Shown one piece after another: positions 9,023 through 17,085 of a DNA stretch of 18,713 nucleotides (positions are counted from its first letter, which is position 1; the number at the start of each line of letters is the position of its first letter). Under the pieces are notes generated by a model. That model made no database searches. It was not told the origin of the DNA and saw only the letters and a program-made list of their open reading frames with translations. Source of the stretch: Gammaproteobacteria bacterium UBA4475 (GTDB lineage Bacteria > Pseudomonadota > Gammaproteobacteria > Pseudomonadales > Azotimanducaceae); contig DGOD01000207.1 of the NCBI GenBank assembly GCA_002389265.1, forward strand, positions 1 through 18,713, in the 5' to 3' direction. Made by a program: the position numbers and the translations under genes.

Positions 9023-10366
9023 TTGAATTCATTATTCGAGCAACAACCGACATATCAGCCACTCGCGGCGAAGATGCGACCCCGCAGCCTCGATGAGTTT
9101 GCCGGTCAGGCCCATTTGCTGGGTCAGGGCAAGCCGCTGCGCGCCGCCATCGAAACTTCCAGCCTGCATTCCATGGTCCTGTGGGGCCCCCCGGGTGTTG
9201 GTAAAACAACGATTGCGCGAATGATCGCCGATATTTGCGAAGTGGAATTCCAGGCAATTTCAGCGGTATTGGCGGGGGTTAAAGACATTCGCGAAGCGAT
9301 CCTGATCGCGCGCCAGAATCAAGCTCGTTCTGGACGCAAGACCTTGTTGTTCGTCGACGAGGTTCATCGTTTCAATAAAGCCCAACAGGATGCATTTCTG
9401 CCGTACGTTGAGGATGGCACCGTCATTTTTATTGGCGCTACCACTGAGAATCCATCTTTCGAGTTGAACAACGCGCTGCTCTCTCGGGCACGCATTTATC
9501 GTTTGAAATCACTGGAGATCGATGATCTTACCGCGCTGATGCGTCGCGCCCTGACGGATCCACGAGGTCTAGGCGAACGCCAAATCGGGATCTCGGCAGA
9601 TCTGCTGGTGACCTTGGCAAGGGCGGCCGATGGTGATGCTCGGCGCAGCTTGAACCTGCTGGAAATTGCTACTGATCTGGCCACCGATGATCAGGTTAGT
9701 GAGGCGATCCTGGCTGAAGTGCTAGGTGCTGATTTGCGCCGCTTCGATAAGGGCGGGGACATCTTCTATGAGCAGATCTCGGCTTTGCATAAAGCAGTTC
9801 GCGGCAGCGCGCCTGATGCTGCACTCTACTGGTTTGCGCGCATGGTCGATGGTGGCTGTGACCCCTTTTATATTGCTCGGCGGGTGGTGCGTATGGCCAC
9901 AGAAGATATTGGTAATGCTGACCCTCGCGCGTTACAAATGGCTCTTGATGCCTGGTCGGTGCAAGAGCGTCTGGGTAGCCCTGAAGGCGAGCTGGCGATC
10001 GCCCAGGCCATTGTCTATTGTGCCGCCGCGGCCAAGAGTAACGCGGTTTACACGGCTTATAATCGCGCCTTGGCAGATGTCAGAAGCTTGCCATCACTGG
10101 ACGTTCCCATGCATTTACGCAACGCGCCTACAACGATGATGAAGGATATGGGGTATGGCGACGATTATCATTATGCGCACCAGTTTGATGATGCGTTTGT
10201 TGCTGGGGAGTCTTATTTTCCCGAAGAAATTGCTGCTCGAAAATATTATGAGCCCGTGGACCGAGGCTTGGAAATTCAGATTCGAGAGAAATTGCAGCGC
10301 CTGATGGATCAAAATCAAGCGAGTGACTTCCAGCGCTATGCAAAAACCCGCAGCCCCAAGGCTTGA
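9023..10366 (+). CDS. rarA: Replication-associated recombination protein RarA (MgsA)
   Basis: RarA is a clamp-loader-like AAA+ ATPase that acts at stalled replication forks. The product is 447 residues, the same length as the E. coli protein. It begins with the family region FQPLA-like [10 protein letters not shown] (11-20), followed by Walker A GPPGVGKT (55-62), Walker B LLFVDEVH (108-115), then [11 protein letters not shown] (117-127), [12 protein letters not shown] (137-148) and LLSRAR (151-156). The C-terminal helical part includes [18 protein letters not shown]. The start is TTG at 9023, 17 bp past the lolA stop, with AGG ten bases upstream; no in-frame ATG gives the expected N terminus. 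Likely cotranscribed with ftsK and lolA. Confidence 0.95.
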   Translation: MNSLFEQQPTYQPLAAKMRPRSLDEFAGQAHLLGQGKPLRAAIETSSLHSMVLWGPPGVGKTTIARMIADICEVEFQAISAVLAGVKDIREAILIARQNQARSGRKTLLFVDEVHRFNKAQQDAFLPYVEDGTVIFIGATTENPSFELNNALLSRARIYRLKSLEIDDLTALMRRALTDPRGLGERQIGISADLLVTLARAADGDARRSLNLLEIATDLATDDQVSEAILAEVLGADLRRFDKGGDIFYEQISALHKAVRGSAPDAALYWFARMVDGGCDPFYIARRVVRMATEDIGNADPRALQMALDAWSVQERLGSPEGELAIAQAIVYCAAAAKSNAVYTAYNRALADVRSLPSLDVPMHLRNAPTTMMKDMGYGDDYHYAHQFDDAFVAGESYFPEEIAARKYYEPVDRGLEIQIREKLQRLMDQNQASDFQRYAKTRSPKA

Positions 10367-10427
10367 GTGAAACAATATGCCCGTCATTGATCAGCGACCC
10401 AAGGCGCAAAGCCCCGAGACTCAAGCC
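10360..10427. repeat. 9-bp inverted repeat between rarA and crcB
   Basis: GGCTTGAGT (10360-10368), which spans the rarA stop codon, is the exact reverse complement of ACTCAAGCC (10419-10427). The loop is 50 bases. No T-run follows, so it is not an intrinsic terminator. The crcB start lies 16 bases past the second arm. A 25-codon reading frame (10378-10455) lies across the loop and second arm and runs past the crcB ATG. I see no fluoride riboswitch here. Confidence 0.4.
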
Positions 10428-10443
10428 ACTGTGAAACGCTGCT

Positions 10444-10824
10444 ATGACCTTTGAACTCATCGCCATTGGCCTCGGGGGCGCGCTAGGTGCTTTGTCTCGC
10501 TACGGTCTGACCCAGTGGGCTAACATCCTTATGGGGGTCAAATTTCCTTACAGCACACTGTTGATTAACGTTCTGGGTTCATTTGTCATCGGTATTCTTT
10601 TCATTTTGCTGGTGGAGCGTAGTCTCTTGGCGCCCATTTGGCGGTCAGCTTTATTGGTGGGTTTCCTGGGCGCATTCACGACCTTCTCCAGTTTTTCACT
10701 GCAGGCGCTGGGTCTGATGGAGGAGGGTCGATTTATTGCTGCCCTGGGTTATATTGGCAGCAGTGTCATCGTCTGTATTCTTGCAGTGGCCTTGGGTATG
10801 TATCTGGCACGGCAAATACCTTAA
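10444..10824 (+). CDS. crcB: Fluoride ion channel/exporter CrcB (Fluc)
   Basis: CrcB (Fluc) forms dual-topology dimers in the inner membrane that let fluoride leave the cell. The 126-residue product has four hydrophobic helices (about 4-24, 36-57, 66-90 and 99-122). It carries the family signatures GGALGALSRY (11-20), TLLINVLGSF (38-47, with the conserved Asn) and GFLGAFTTFSSFS (73-85, with the Phe pair lining the pore). It is a single-copy gene, consistent with a homodimer. There is no clear Shine-Dalgarno before the ATG; upstream coupling is possible. In many bacteria crcB is fluoride-riboswitch controlled, but I find no such element in the 77-bp gap, so expression probably follows the rarA transcript. 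Confidence 0.94.
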   Translation: MTFELIAIGLGGALGALSRYGLTQWANILMGVKFPYSTLLINVLGSFVIGILFILLVERSLLAPIWRSALLVGFLGAFTTFSSFSLQALGLMEEGRFIAALGYIGSSVIVCILAVALGMYLARQIP

Positions 10825-10837
10825 GCGCCTCATCTTC

Positions 10838-10846
10838 TGCTAGTAT
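10838..10846 (+). promoter_or_regulatory. Extended -10 promoter element before serS
   Basis: TGCTAGTAT (10838-10846) is an extended -10 (TGn plus TAGTAT, 5 of 6). The sequence 17 bp upstream (ACCTTA) is a poor -35, as often found with extended -10 promoters. Transcription would begin near 10853, about 30 nt before the serS ATG, so serS and cysG could be expressed independently of the genes to the left. Confidence 0.4.
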
Positions 10847-10861
10847 AGCGTCCCAAATTAA

Positions 10862-12163
<1,302 letters not shown>

Positions 12164-12175
12164 GGTCGAACTTAT

Positions 12176-13540
12176 ATGGATTATTTACCCCTTCATTTTG
12201 ACCTGAAGTCGCGCCGTTGTTTGCTTGTTGGCGGTGGTGAGATCGCACTGCGCAAGGCTGATCTCTTAGTGCAAGCGGGCGCGCATATCACCGTGGTTGC
12301 GTTAGAGGTTTGTGCGCCACTCAGGATGTTGTTGGCAGCTGAGCACCATGAAATATGTGTTCGCGCTTATGCATCGAGCGATATATCCGGTAAATCCCTG
12401 GTCGTTAGCGCCACAGAAAATAGTCAGGTCAACCAGCAGGTTGCCGATGATGCGAACGCCATCGGGATCCCTGTGAATGTTGTGGATAAACCCGGCCTTT
12501 GCTCGGTAATTTTTCCGGCAATCGTCGATCGATCTCCCGTCGTTTTGTCTATTTCAACGGGCGGTAAGTCGCCGGTGTTGACTCGCATGCTGCGGCATCT
12601 GCTCGAGTCACTGGTACCTGCCGGAATGACGAATCTCGCGAATTACATGGGTTCTCGTCGCGATGCCTTAAAAGTACGATTCAACAGTCCCGATGACCGA
12701 CGTCGACATACTGAAAAATTCATGGCGTCGCCTGGCTACCAGTACGCTATGGACAAGGACTTCGAGCGTGCTGACGAGTATCTCAATGCGGTGTCAGATG
12801 AAGTCCAGGTGGGCGAGGTGTTTCTGGTGGGTGCGGGTCCCGGAGACGCCGACCTACTGACGTTGAAAGCACTACAGTTCATGCAGTTGGCAGACATCGT
12901 GTTGTATGACAATTTGGTGTCTGCGGATGTGCTTGCGCGGGTGCGTCGCGATGCCACCAAGGAATACGTTGGCAAGGTAGGTGGAGACAAGTCGACACCG
13001 CAGGAATCTATCAACGATAAATTGGTGAGACTCGCCAGCGCCGGGTATCGCGTGCTGCGCCTGAAGGGCGGTGATCCCTTTATTTTTGGTCGAGGTGGCG
13101 AAGAGCTTGAGTCTCTCGTGGCAGCTAACATTCCGTTTCATATAGTCCCAGGCATCACCGCAGCATCAGGTTGTGCCTCTTATGCCGGGATCCCGCTGAC
13201 CCATCGAGACTATTCCCAGTCGGTACGATTCGTAACCGGTCACCCTAAAAATGGCCAAGTCGATCTGGCGTGGCAGGAGTTCGCGCACAAGAATCAGACG
13301 ATTGTGTTTTATATGGGCTTGGGTGGACTAGAAAAAATCTGTCAGCAGCTCATTCTCCATGGGCGCGGCGCAGAGACGCCGATGGCGGTTATCTCTAATG
13401 GTACCCTGCCAAATGCCAAGGTTGTGGTGGGTACGTTGAGTAATATGGTTGAGCGCGTAAAGCGTGAGCAACTGCAACGACCCACCTTAATCATTGTCGG
13501 TGAAGTGGTCGGCTTGCGGGATATCCTGGGGTTTGCTTAA
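12176..13540 (+). CDS. cysG: Siroheme synthase CysG (trifunctional)
   Basis: CysG makes siroheme, the cofactor of sulfite reductase, from uroporphyrinogen III through two methylations, NAD-dependent oxidation and iron insertion. The 454-residue product contains both modules. The N-terminal dehydrogenase/ferrochelatase has LLVGGGEIALRKADLL (16-31) and catalytic Asp in NVVDKPGLCS (101-110, D104), with STGGKSPVL (127-135). The C-terminal methyltransferase starts near 215 with VGAGPGDADLLTLKA (218-232), then YDNLVS (244-249, D245), VGKVGG (265-270, K267), LKGGDPFIFGRGGEE (296-310), PGITAASGCASYAGIPLTHR (325-344) and FYMGL (378-382, M380), matching the known catalytic residues of Salmonella CysG with a small offset. 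AAGG lies eight bases before the ATG. Its stop overlaps that of tusE on the other strand. Confidence 0.96.
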   Translation: MDYLPLHFDLKSRRCLLVGGGEIALRKADLLVQAGAHITVVALEVCAPLRMLLAAEHHEICVRAYASSDISGKSLVVSATENSQVNQQVADDANAIGIPVNVVDKPGLCSVIFPAIVDRSPVVLSISTGGKSPVLTRMLRHLLESLVPAGMTNLANYMGSRRDALKVRFNSPDDRRRHTEKFMASPGYQYAMDKDFERADEYLNAVSDEVQVGEVFLVGAGPGDADLLTLKALQFMQLADIVLYDNLVSADVLARVRRDATKEYVGKVGGDKSTPQESINDKLVRLASAGYRVLRLKGGDPFIFGRGGEELESLVAANIPFHIVPGITAASGCASYAGIPLTHRDYSQSVRFVTGHPKNGQVDLAWQEFAHKNQTIVFYMGLGGLEKICQQLILHGRGAETPMAVISNGTLPNAKVVVGTLSNMVERVKREQLQRPTLIIVGEVVGLRDILGFA

Positions 13541-13848
13541 TCGCAGTTAGTCGGCTTAGGCAATCCGGCGATCTTCGCTACTAATTTTGCGGGCTTGCCG
13601 CCAAATAGCTGCATGATATAGATGCTTCGACCCTTTTCTGGACCTAACTGCTCAGCGACGACTTTGACCAAAACGCGGGTTGGCGGCGAAATGTTAAATT
13701 GCCCATGATAATGCCGTATCAGAGTAATGATTTCCCAGTGTGATTCGGTCAACAGGATATCTTCCGCTGCAGCCAATTGTGCGGCCGCCGTCGGCGTCCA
13801 ATCGGCCAAATCCCTTAGAAAACCTTCATTGTCGCAGTCTAGTCTCAT
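13537..13848 (-). CDS. tusE: Sulfurtransferase TusE (DsrC family)
   Basis: TusE takes persulfide sulfur from the TusBCD complex and passes it to MnmA for 2-thiouridine in tRNA wobble positions. The 103-residue product has the DsrC/TusE fold signatures SHWEIITLIRHYH (36-48), ISPPTRVLVK (53-62) and IAGLPKPTNCD (93-103). The sulfur-carrying Cys is penultimate (C102). The position 11 residues before it, Cys in sulfite-reducing DsrC, is Ala (A91), so this is TusE rather than a dissimilatory DsrC. The ATG overlaps the tusB stop by four bases (ATGA), and the stop overlaps the cysG stop on the opposite strand. It is the last gene of a tusD-C-B-E operon. Confidence 0.94.
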   Translation of the reverse strand: MRLDCDNEGFLRDLADWTPTAAAQLAAAEDILLTESHWEIITLIRHYHGQFNISPPTRVLVKVVAEQLGPEKGRSIYIMQLFGGKPAKLVAKIAGLPKPTNCD

Positions 13849-14141
13849 CCCCAGCGCTTGCTCTTAGTTTGTTCGGTGCTGAGGGTCACAAAGCCCTCGT
13901 AATCAATTAATTGCACCGCCGGATTGAGTCGATTTAACAAGCCGCGGGCCTCCACGTCGGCCTGCAGGCAAAAGACCGGTATTTCGCGCAGCAACAGATT
14001 ATTGAGTGTCGATGAGTCGTTGGTGGCCGCGCAGTAGACACCGTCTTCGATTAATATCAGGCAATCCCCATCGCTGATAAAGCCTGCGCAGCGGTTCAAT
14101 GCTGGATGGTCTGGAGATTTGTTGAGGGTATGTAGAATCAT
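13845..14141 (-). CDS. tusB: Sulfurtransferase complex subunit TusB
   Basis: TusB is the smallest subunit of the TusBCD heterohexamer, which relays sulfur from TusA to TusE. The 98-residue product opens with the typical MILHTLNKSP and contains ISDGDCLILIEDGVYCA (22-38), in line with the DsrH/TusB family (about 95 residues). It starts directly at the tusC stop codon with no spacer and overlaps tusE by four bases, so translation is likely coupled throughout. Confidence rests on both family pattern and position between tusC and tusE. Confidence 0.9.
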   Translation of the reverse strand: MILHTLNKSPDHPALNRCAGFISDGDCLILIEDGVYCAATNDSSTLNNLLLREIPVFCLQADVEARGLLNRLNPAVQLIDYEGFVTLSTEQTKSKRWG

Positions 14142-14495
14142 TTAAAAGTCCAGGATCCCATCATAATCGCGCAATACCGCAGCAAGCTCAGTGGCATCCA
14201 GCAGAGTGGGTGTCACTATCAGGTCAGCAACAGTTAAGTTGCGCGCGAGCAGGTCAGCGGCGCTGCAAAACAGTGATTCAACCCCATAATCGTGCAGCGC
14301 CTGATAGCTGACGGAAAAGTTTTTGCTAGCCAATGCGGTGGTTTGCTGGTCCTTGAGGAGTTGGTAGATACCGTCACCCAGAAACAGCACGCCACACTCA
14401 ATGAATGCTGACCCAGCCAAGATGGCATCCAGGCCTTCCTGGCCAAACAGTGAGCCATGGGGCGGATGGGATTGGACGAACAGCAGCTTTTTCAT
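14142..14495 (-). CDS. tusC: Sulfurtransferase complex subunit TusC
   Basis: TusC (DsrF family) is a structural subunit of TusBCD. The 117-residue product opens MKKLLFVQSHPPHGSLFGQE (1-20), then EGLDAILAGSAF (20-31), GVLFLGDGIYQLL (35-47) and DYGVESLFC (69-77), all characteristic of the family, and has the expected length (E. coli 119). Its ATG overlaps the tusD stop by one base (TGATG), and tusB follows without a gap. Confidence 0.93.
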   Translation of the reverse strand: MKKLLFVQSHPPHGSLFGQEGLDAILAGSAFIECGVLFLGDGIYQLLKDQQTTALASKNFSVSYQALHDYGVESLFCSAADLLARNLTVADLIVTPTLLDATELAAVLRDYDGILDF

Positions 14496-14887
14496 CAGGA
14501 TCCAAAGGTCATGGTGCGATCAGCGTTAATCGTACCGTCAATCAGTTGACCCAGGCCAGAAATAATAAAAGGTGCTTCGACGTTACCCAGGGGCTTCTCG
14601 TAACGGCTGGCCTCGGTTTGATCGAGTATCCCCCGACGGAGTGCTGAGGCGACACAAATGACTAATTCCAGGTCATTTTCTACGGCTAGCAAGCGCCATG
14701 CCTCGTGCAGATTGACTTCATCCTGGGGTGGTGAGAGCAGGCCGTTAGCGTTGTAAACGCCATCATGATAGAAAAAAATTCGGTATATTTCGTGTCCGCG
14801 AGTCAATACAGCGCGCGCAAAGTGCCAGGCAGAGAGTGATGCCTGTGAGGTATAGGGACCACCTTGAACAACAATTAAAAACTTCAT
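14495..14887 (-). CDS. tusD: Sulfurtransferase complex subunit TusD
   Basis: TusD (DsrE family) carries the active-site Cys of TusBCD that accepts persulfide sulfur from TusA. The 130-residue product has the family start MKFLIVVQGGPY (1-12), RIFFYHDGVYNAN (36-48) and the catalytic region LVICVASALRRG (75-86) with Cys78, the same number as in E. coli. It is first in the tusD-C-B-E operon, with a promoter about 40 bases upstream and a weak purine-rich stretch before the ATG. Its transcript is insulated from yccA by the terminator at 14960-15001. Confidence 0.94.
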   Translation of the reverse strand: MKFLIVVQGGPYTSQASLSAWHFARAVLTRGHEIYRIFFYHDGVYNANGLLSPPQDEVNLHEAWRLLAVENDLELVICVASALRRGILDQTEASRYEKPLGNVEAPFIISGLGQLIDGTINADRTMTFGS

Positions 14888-14922
14888 GGGGGCTGCTTCT
14901 TACTGGGGCTTGAGAATGTGTT

Positions 14923-14931
14923 CTTATACCA
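14923..14931 (-). promoter_or_regulatory. Extended -10 promoter of the tusDCBE operon
   Basis: On the minus strand the sequence reads TGGTATAAG (14931-14923), an extended -10 with 5 of 6 hexamer matches. The region 16-18 bp upstream (GTTTTA/TTTTAA) is a poor -35. Transcription would start near 14916, about 28 nt before tusD. It lies just past the terminator of yccA. Confidence 0.45.
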
Positions 14932-14959
14932 CTCATTCGGGTCTTTAAAACAGTGATTC

Positions 14960-15001
14960 AAAAAAAAGCCCCGGCGTGATGTGCAATCCGGGGCTCTTTT
15001 T
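14960..15001 (-). terminator. Strong bidirectional intrinsic terminator
   Basis: AGCCCCGG (14967-14974) pairs perfectly with CCGGGGCT (14988-14995) around a 13-base loop. On the minus strand seven T follow (14966-14960); on the plus strand CTTTTT follows (14996-15001). Its main job is to end the yccA transcript and isolate it from tusDCBE. No plus-strand gene leads into it. Confidence 0.9.
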
Positions 15002-15124
15002 GCTTGATATCGTTACTTGGGGGCGGCTCGCCACTCAGTACTATACTGCGACTGCGCGAAAGGCCTGCCGGCATTCATGGATTGCGCCTTTAAGCGCAAA
15101 ATCACGAATTGAATCGGGGGATAC
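15001..15124 (-). other. 3' untranslated region of yccA with small hairpin
   Basis: The 124 bases between the yccA stop and its terminator contain no gene that I recognise. A perfect 6-bp stem TTGCGC/GCGCAA (15082-15087 with 15094-15099) lies about 25 bases past the stop codon. It has no T-run. It could be a readthrough or stability structure. Confidence 0.35.
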
Positions 15125-15802
15125 TTAATCGTCACCACCGAATGCACCGGTCAGATGCAGTAGCGCAGTGAACAGGTTGTAGATGTTCAGGTACAAGCCC
15201 ACAGTCGCCATTATATAATTGGTTTCCCCGCCGTTGATGATCCGACCAGTGTCATACAGGATGAAACCTGACATCAGCATCACAATGGCAGCAGAGATCG
15301 CCAGATGCATACCCGAGATTTGCCAGCCAAACATGGAGCCGACGAACATCAGTAACATGGAGCCGATGACGACCCACATGCCTGCCATCAAAAAACCGCC
15401 CATAAAAGAAAAGTCTTTTTTACTTAGCAGGGCGTAGCCTGACAGAGACAGAAAGATCATGCCGGTTAAACCGGCCGCGGTAACCACAGTCTGGGTGCCA
15501 GCCTGGGACGCCATGTAATAATTTAACACGGGCCCAAGGGCGAAGCCGAGAATGCCGGTAAAGGCGAAAACCAAGACAATACCCCAGCCACTATTGCGGA
15601 ACTTGCTGATAGCGAAGAGCAGGCCGAAAGCGACGAGCAATGGCATAAAACCCATATAGGGTGCGTCCATGGCCATCGCTAAAGCAGCCATGCCGGCACT
15701 GAAAAGCAGAGTCATTGACAGCAACATGTAGGTGCTGCGTAAAACCTTGTTGGTCGAGACCGCCGAGGTTCGGCTGTCCGTGATAAATTGCGCGTCTGCC
15801 AT
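15125..15802 (-). CDS. yccA: Bax inhibitor-1/YccA family membrane protein
   Basis: YccA-type proteins are inner-membrane proteins with seven helices; E. coli YccA is known to modulate the FtsH membrane protease. The 225-residue product has hydrophobic segments at about 24-45, 52-67, 73-94, 106-124, 132-156, 164-183 and 199-219. The family signature is seen in AFTGILGFALGPVLN (80-94), KKDFSFMGGFLMAG (128-141) and GRIINGGETNYIMATVGLYL (186-205). The first Asp of the BI-1 pH/calcium pair is present in LYDT (D184), but the second position is Asn (LYLNIYNLF, N206), as in the YccA branch rather than the BsYetJ type. AGGAGA lies six bases before the ATG. Confidence 0.93.
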   Translation of the reverse strand: MADAQFITDSRTSAVSTNKVLRSTYMLLSMTLLFSAGMAALAMAMDAPYMGFMPLLVAFGLLFAISKFRNSGWGIVLVFAFTGILGFALGPVLNYYMASQAGTQTVVTAAGLTGMIFLSLSGYALLSKKDFSFMGGFLMAGMWVVIGSMLLMFVGSMFGWQISGMHLAISAAIVMLMSGFILYDTGRIINGGETNYIMATVGLYLNIYNLFTALLHLTGAFGGDD

Positions 15803-15825
15803 TCGTACTCTCCTGGGTGTTGACG

Positions 15826-15837
15826 GTAAAATTTTAC
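15826..15837. repeat. 12-bp perfect palindrome at the yccA promoter
   Basis: GTAAAATTTTAC (15826-15837) is fully symmetric and includes the proposed -10 element of yccA on the minus strand. It could be an operator, or the palindrome may simply reflect an AT-rich -10. Confidence 0.45.
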
Positions 15838-15858
15838 GGTTGTGGTAACTAATTGCAA
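15831..15858 (-). promoter_or_regulatory. Sigma-70-type promoter for yccA
   Basis: On the minus strand, TTGCAA (15858-15853; 4 of 6) and TAAAAT (15836-15831; 5 of 6) are 16 bp apart. Transcription would begin near 15825, giving a short leader of about 22 nt that contains the AGGAGA ribosome binding site. Confidence 0.5.
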
Positions 15859-15901
15859 GCCTTCGTTATCGCTAGAAGTCATTGTAAATAGTGGGGTTTC
15901 T

Positions 15902-15930
15902 GTCCTATTGGTCCTGTTGGGTCCTATTTC
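15902..15930. repeat. Three tandem copies of a 9-10 bp motif
   Basis: GTCCTATTG (15902-15910), GTCCTGTTGG (15911-15920) and GTCCTATTTC (15921-15930) follow each other with a period of 9-10 bp, about one helical turn. They lie about 45-70 bp upstream of the yccA -35 box. In yccA orientation the core is AYAGGAC. This may be an activator binding array, or a chance repeat. Confidence 0.5.
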
Positions 15931-16179
15931 GCGACTATTTTAGGGCGCAACGGTTAGAAAGCTAAAATCCGTTAGAGTTCCAACTTTTTGGCGACCTAAA
16001 TGCCGGTTAAACGTTACCAGCGTACCGGTGTTCTGCAAGGGTAATGGTGGCATCAAAGCAAAAATCAAGGTTAGACTAGCCCCTGCCCGCAAACTTAATG
16101 CTGGTGGCGCAAGCTCAGCTGTCCGCATGGATATCTCGGGCATTGCCCCCCAGTTAATTTCAGTCAAAGAGTTACGATT

Positions 16180-16950
16180 ATGGTATCGACAGTGCCCTCA
16201 CGTTTTCTGCCCATGACAGGCAGCCTCAATTTTCGTGACTTCGGTGGCTATCCCACGGCTGACGGTCGTCAGGTGAAGTGGCGTCAGTTGTTTCGGTGTG
16301 GTGCCCTGAGCATGCTGACTGAAGCAGACCATGTCCTGTTTGAAGGATTGAATATCGGCGTTATCTGCGATCTGCGCCGGGTGGATGAGGCAGCCGGCAA
16401 TCCTTCGCCGCAGCATCCGCCCTTTGATGTTCGTCTGGCCATTCCCATCGCCCCTGGTAGCAACGATATGCTGCGTCAAAGTATCCAAGATACGTCCCAG
16501 TCGGCAGAAGATCGCATTCGCTATATGACAGAGGTGACCCGCGATCTAGCCCGTGATCATCACGCAGAGTACCGTGTTTTGTTTGAGCAGTTGCTGAATA
16601 CACCCGCAGGTTTTCTGCTGCACTGTTCCGCGGGTAAGGATCGAACAGGGTTCGGCGCGGCTCTGATTCTTGCCGCGTTGGGCGTTGAACAGAAGTTGAT
16701 CATGGAAGACTATCTGCTGACTAACCAGGCAGCCTGTCTGCGTGAGTTTATGCAGACGAAGATGCAAGTGTTTTATGGGGCTCACTTCGACGCTGCTAGT
16801 TTGGCTGCGGTAGGTGGGGTCAGGTCTGGCTATTTACAGGCGGCTTTCGATGAGATGATCAAGAACCATGACTCGCTGGATGGCTACCTGGAAGAAATTG
16901 GAGTCGATTCAGCAGCCAAGCGAGCGCTGCGCACCAAGCTGCTAGTCTGA
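16180..16950 (+). CDS. Tyrosine-protein phosphatase, HCxAGKDRTG type
   Basis: A 256-residue cytoplasmic protein of the Y_phosphatase3 family (related to mycobacterial PtpB and Listeria LipA). It has the N-terminal family motif LNFRDFGGYPTADGRQVKW (16-34), FRCGALSMLTEAD (38-50), the general-acid region VICDLRR (61-67) and the P-loop HCSAGKDRTG (148-157), with the nucleophile Cys149, Lys153, Asp154 and Arg155. Members dephosphorylate phosphotyrosine and some phosphoinositides or phosphoserine; the substrate here is unknown. The ATG at 16180 has a weak AAAGAG eight bases before it; the ATG at residue 12 is an alternative. No signal peptide is seen, so secretion is not indicated. It stands alone or with the hibernation-factor gene 135 bp downstream. 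Confidence 0.88.
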   Translation: MVSTVPSRFLPMTGSLNFRDFGGYPTADGRQVKWRQLFRCGALSMLTEADHVLFEGLNIGVICDLRRVDEAAGNPSPQHPPFDVRLAIPIAPGSNDMLRQSIQDTSQSAEDRIRYMTEVTRDLARDHHAEYRVLFEQLLNTPAGFLLHCSAGKDRTGFGAALILAALGVEQKLIMEDYLLTNQAACLREFMQTKMQVFYGAHFDAASLAAVGGVRSGYLQAAFDEMIKNHDSLDGYLEEIGVDSAAKRALRTKLLV

Positions 16951-17029
16951 CCCGGAGCCTCTATACGAGATCTAAGCTTTGCGGTTGATACTGGCCAAAC
17001 AGTCCTTGACGCATATCAGGGTCGCAGCA

Positions 17030-17062
17030 GAGTTGATTCATTAAGCTCGAGTTGAACTCATT
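17030..17062. repeat. Imperfect direct repeat before the HPF-like gene
   Basis: GAGTTGATTCATT (17030-17042) and GAGTTGAACTCATT (17049-17062) are near-copies offset by 19 bp. The second contains the palindrome GAGTTGAACTC (17049-17059). They lie 24-56 bases upstream of the HPF-like start codon. I see no convincing sigma-70 promoter in this 135-bp gap. An operator is possible. Confidence 0.4.
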
Positions 17063-17085
17063 CCTCAAAGGGTCAATTACCGCTT

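Larger units (their letters stand above)
15803..16179. other. Divergent intergenic region yccA/phosphatase
   Basis: These 377 bases between yccA (-) and the phosphatase gene (+) hold the yccA promoter, a palindrome and a tandem repeat on the left. The right part (about 15940-16170) has open frames on both strands of roughly 60-75 codons. The minus-strand frame (16167-15940) would begin with TTG, has no Shine-Dalgarno, and ends about 80 bases before the yccA promoter. I do not recognise it; its LRAG...GTLVTF pattern faintly resembles a beta-sandwich domain such as a copper chaperone but lacks the His/Met ligands. A decayed gene is possible. Confidence 0.4.

Noticed and set aside
10367..10443. 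Fluoride riboswitch expected before crcB.
   Set aside because: I could not find the conserved pseudoknot sequence of the crcB motif in this gap.
13537..13848. DsrC of a dissimilatory sulfur-oxidation system.
   Set aside because: Only the penultimate Cys is present and the second Cys position is Ala; together with tusBCD this indicates TusE for tRNA thiolation.
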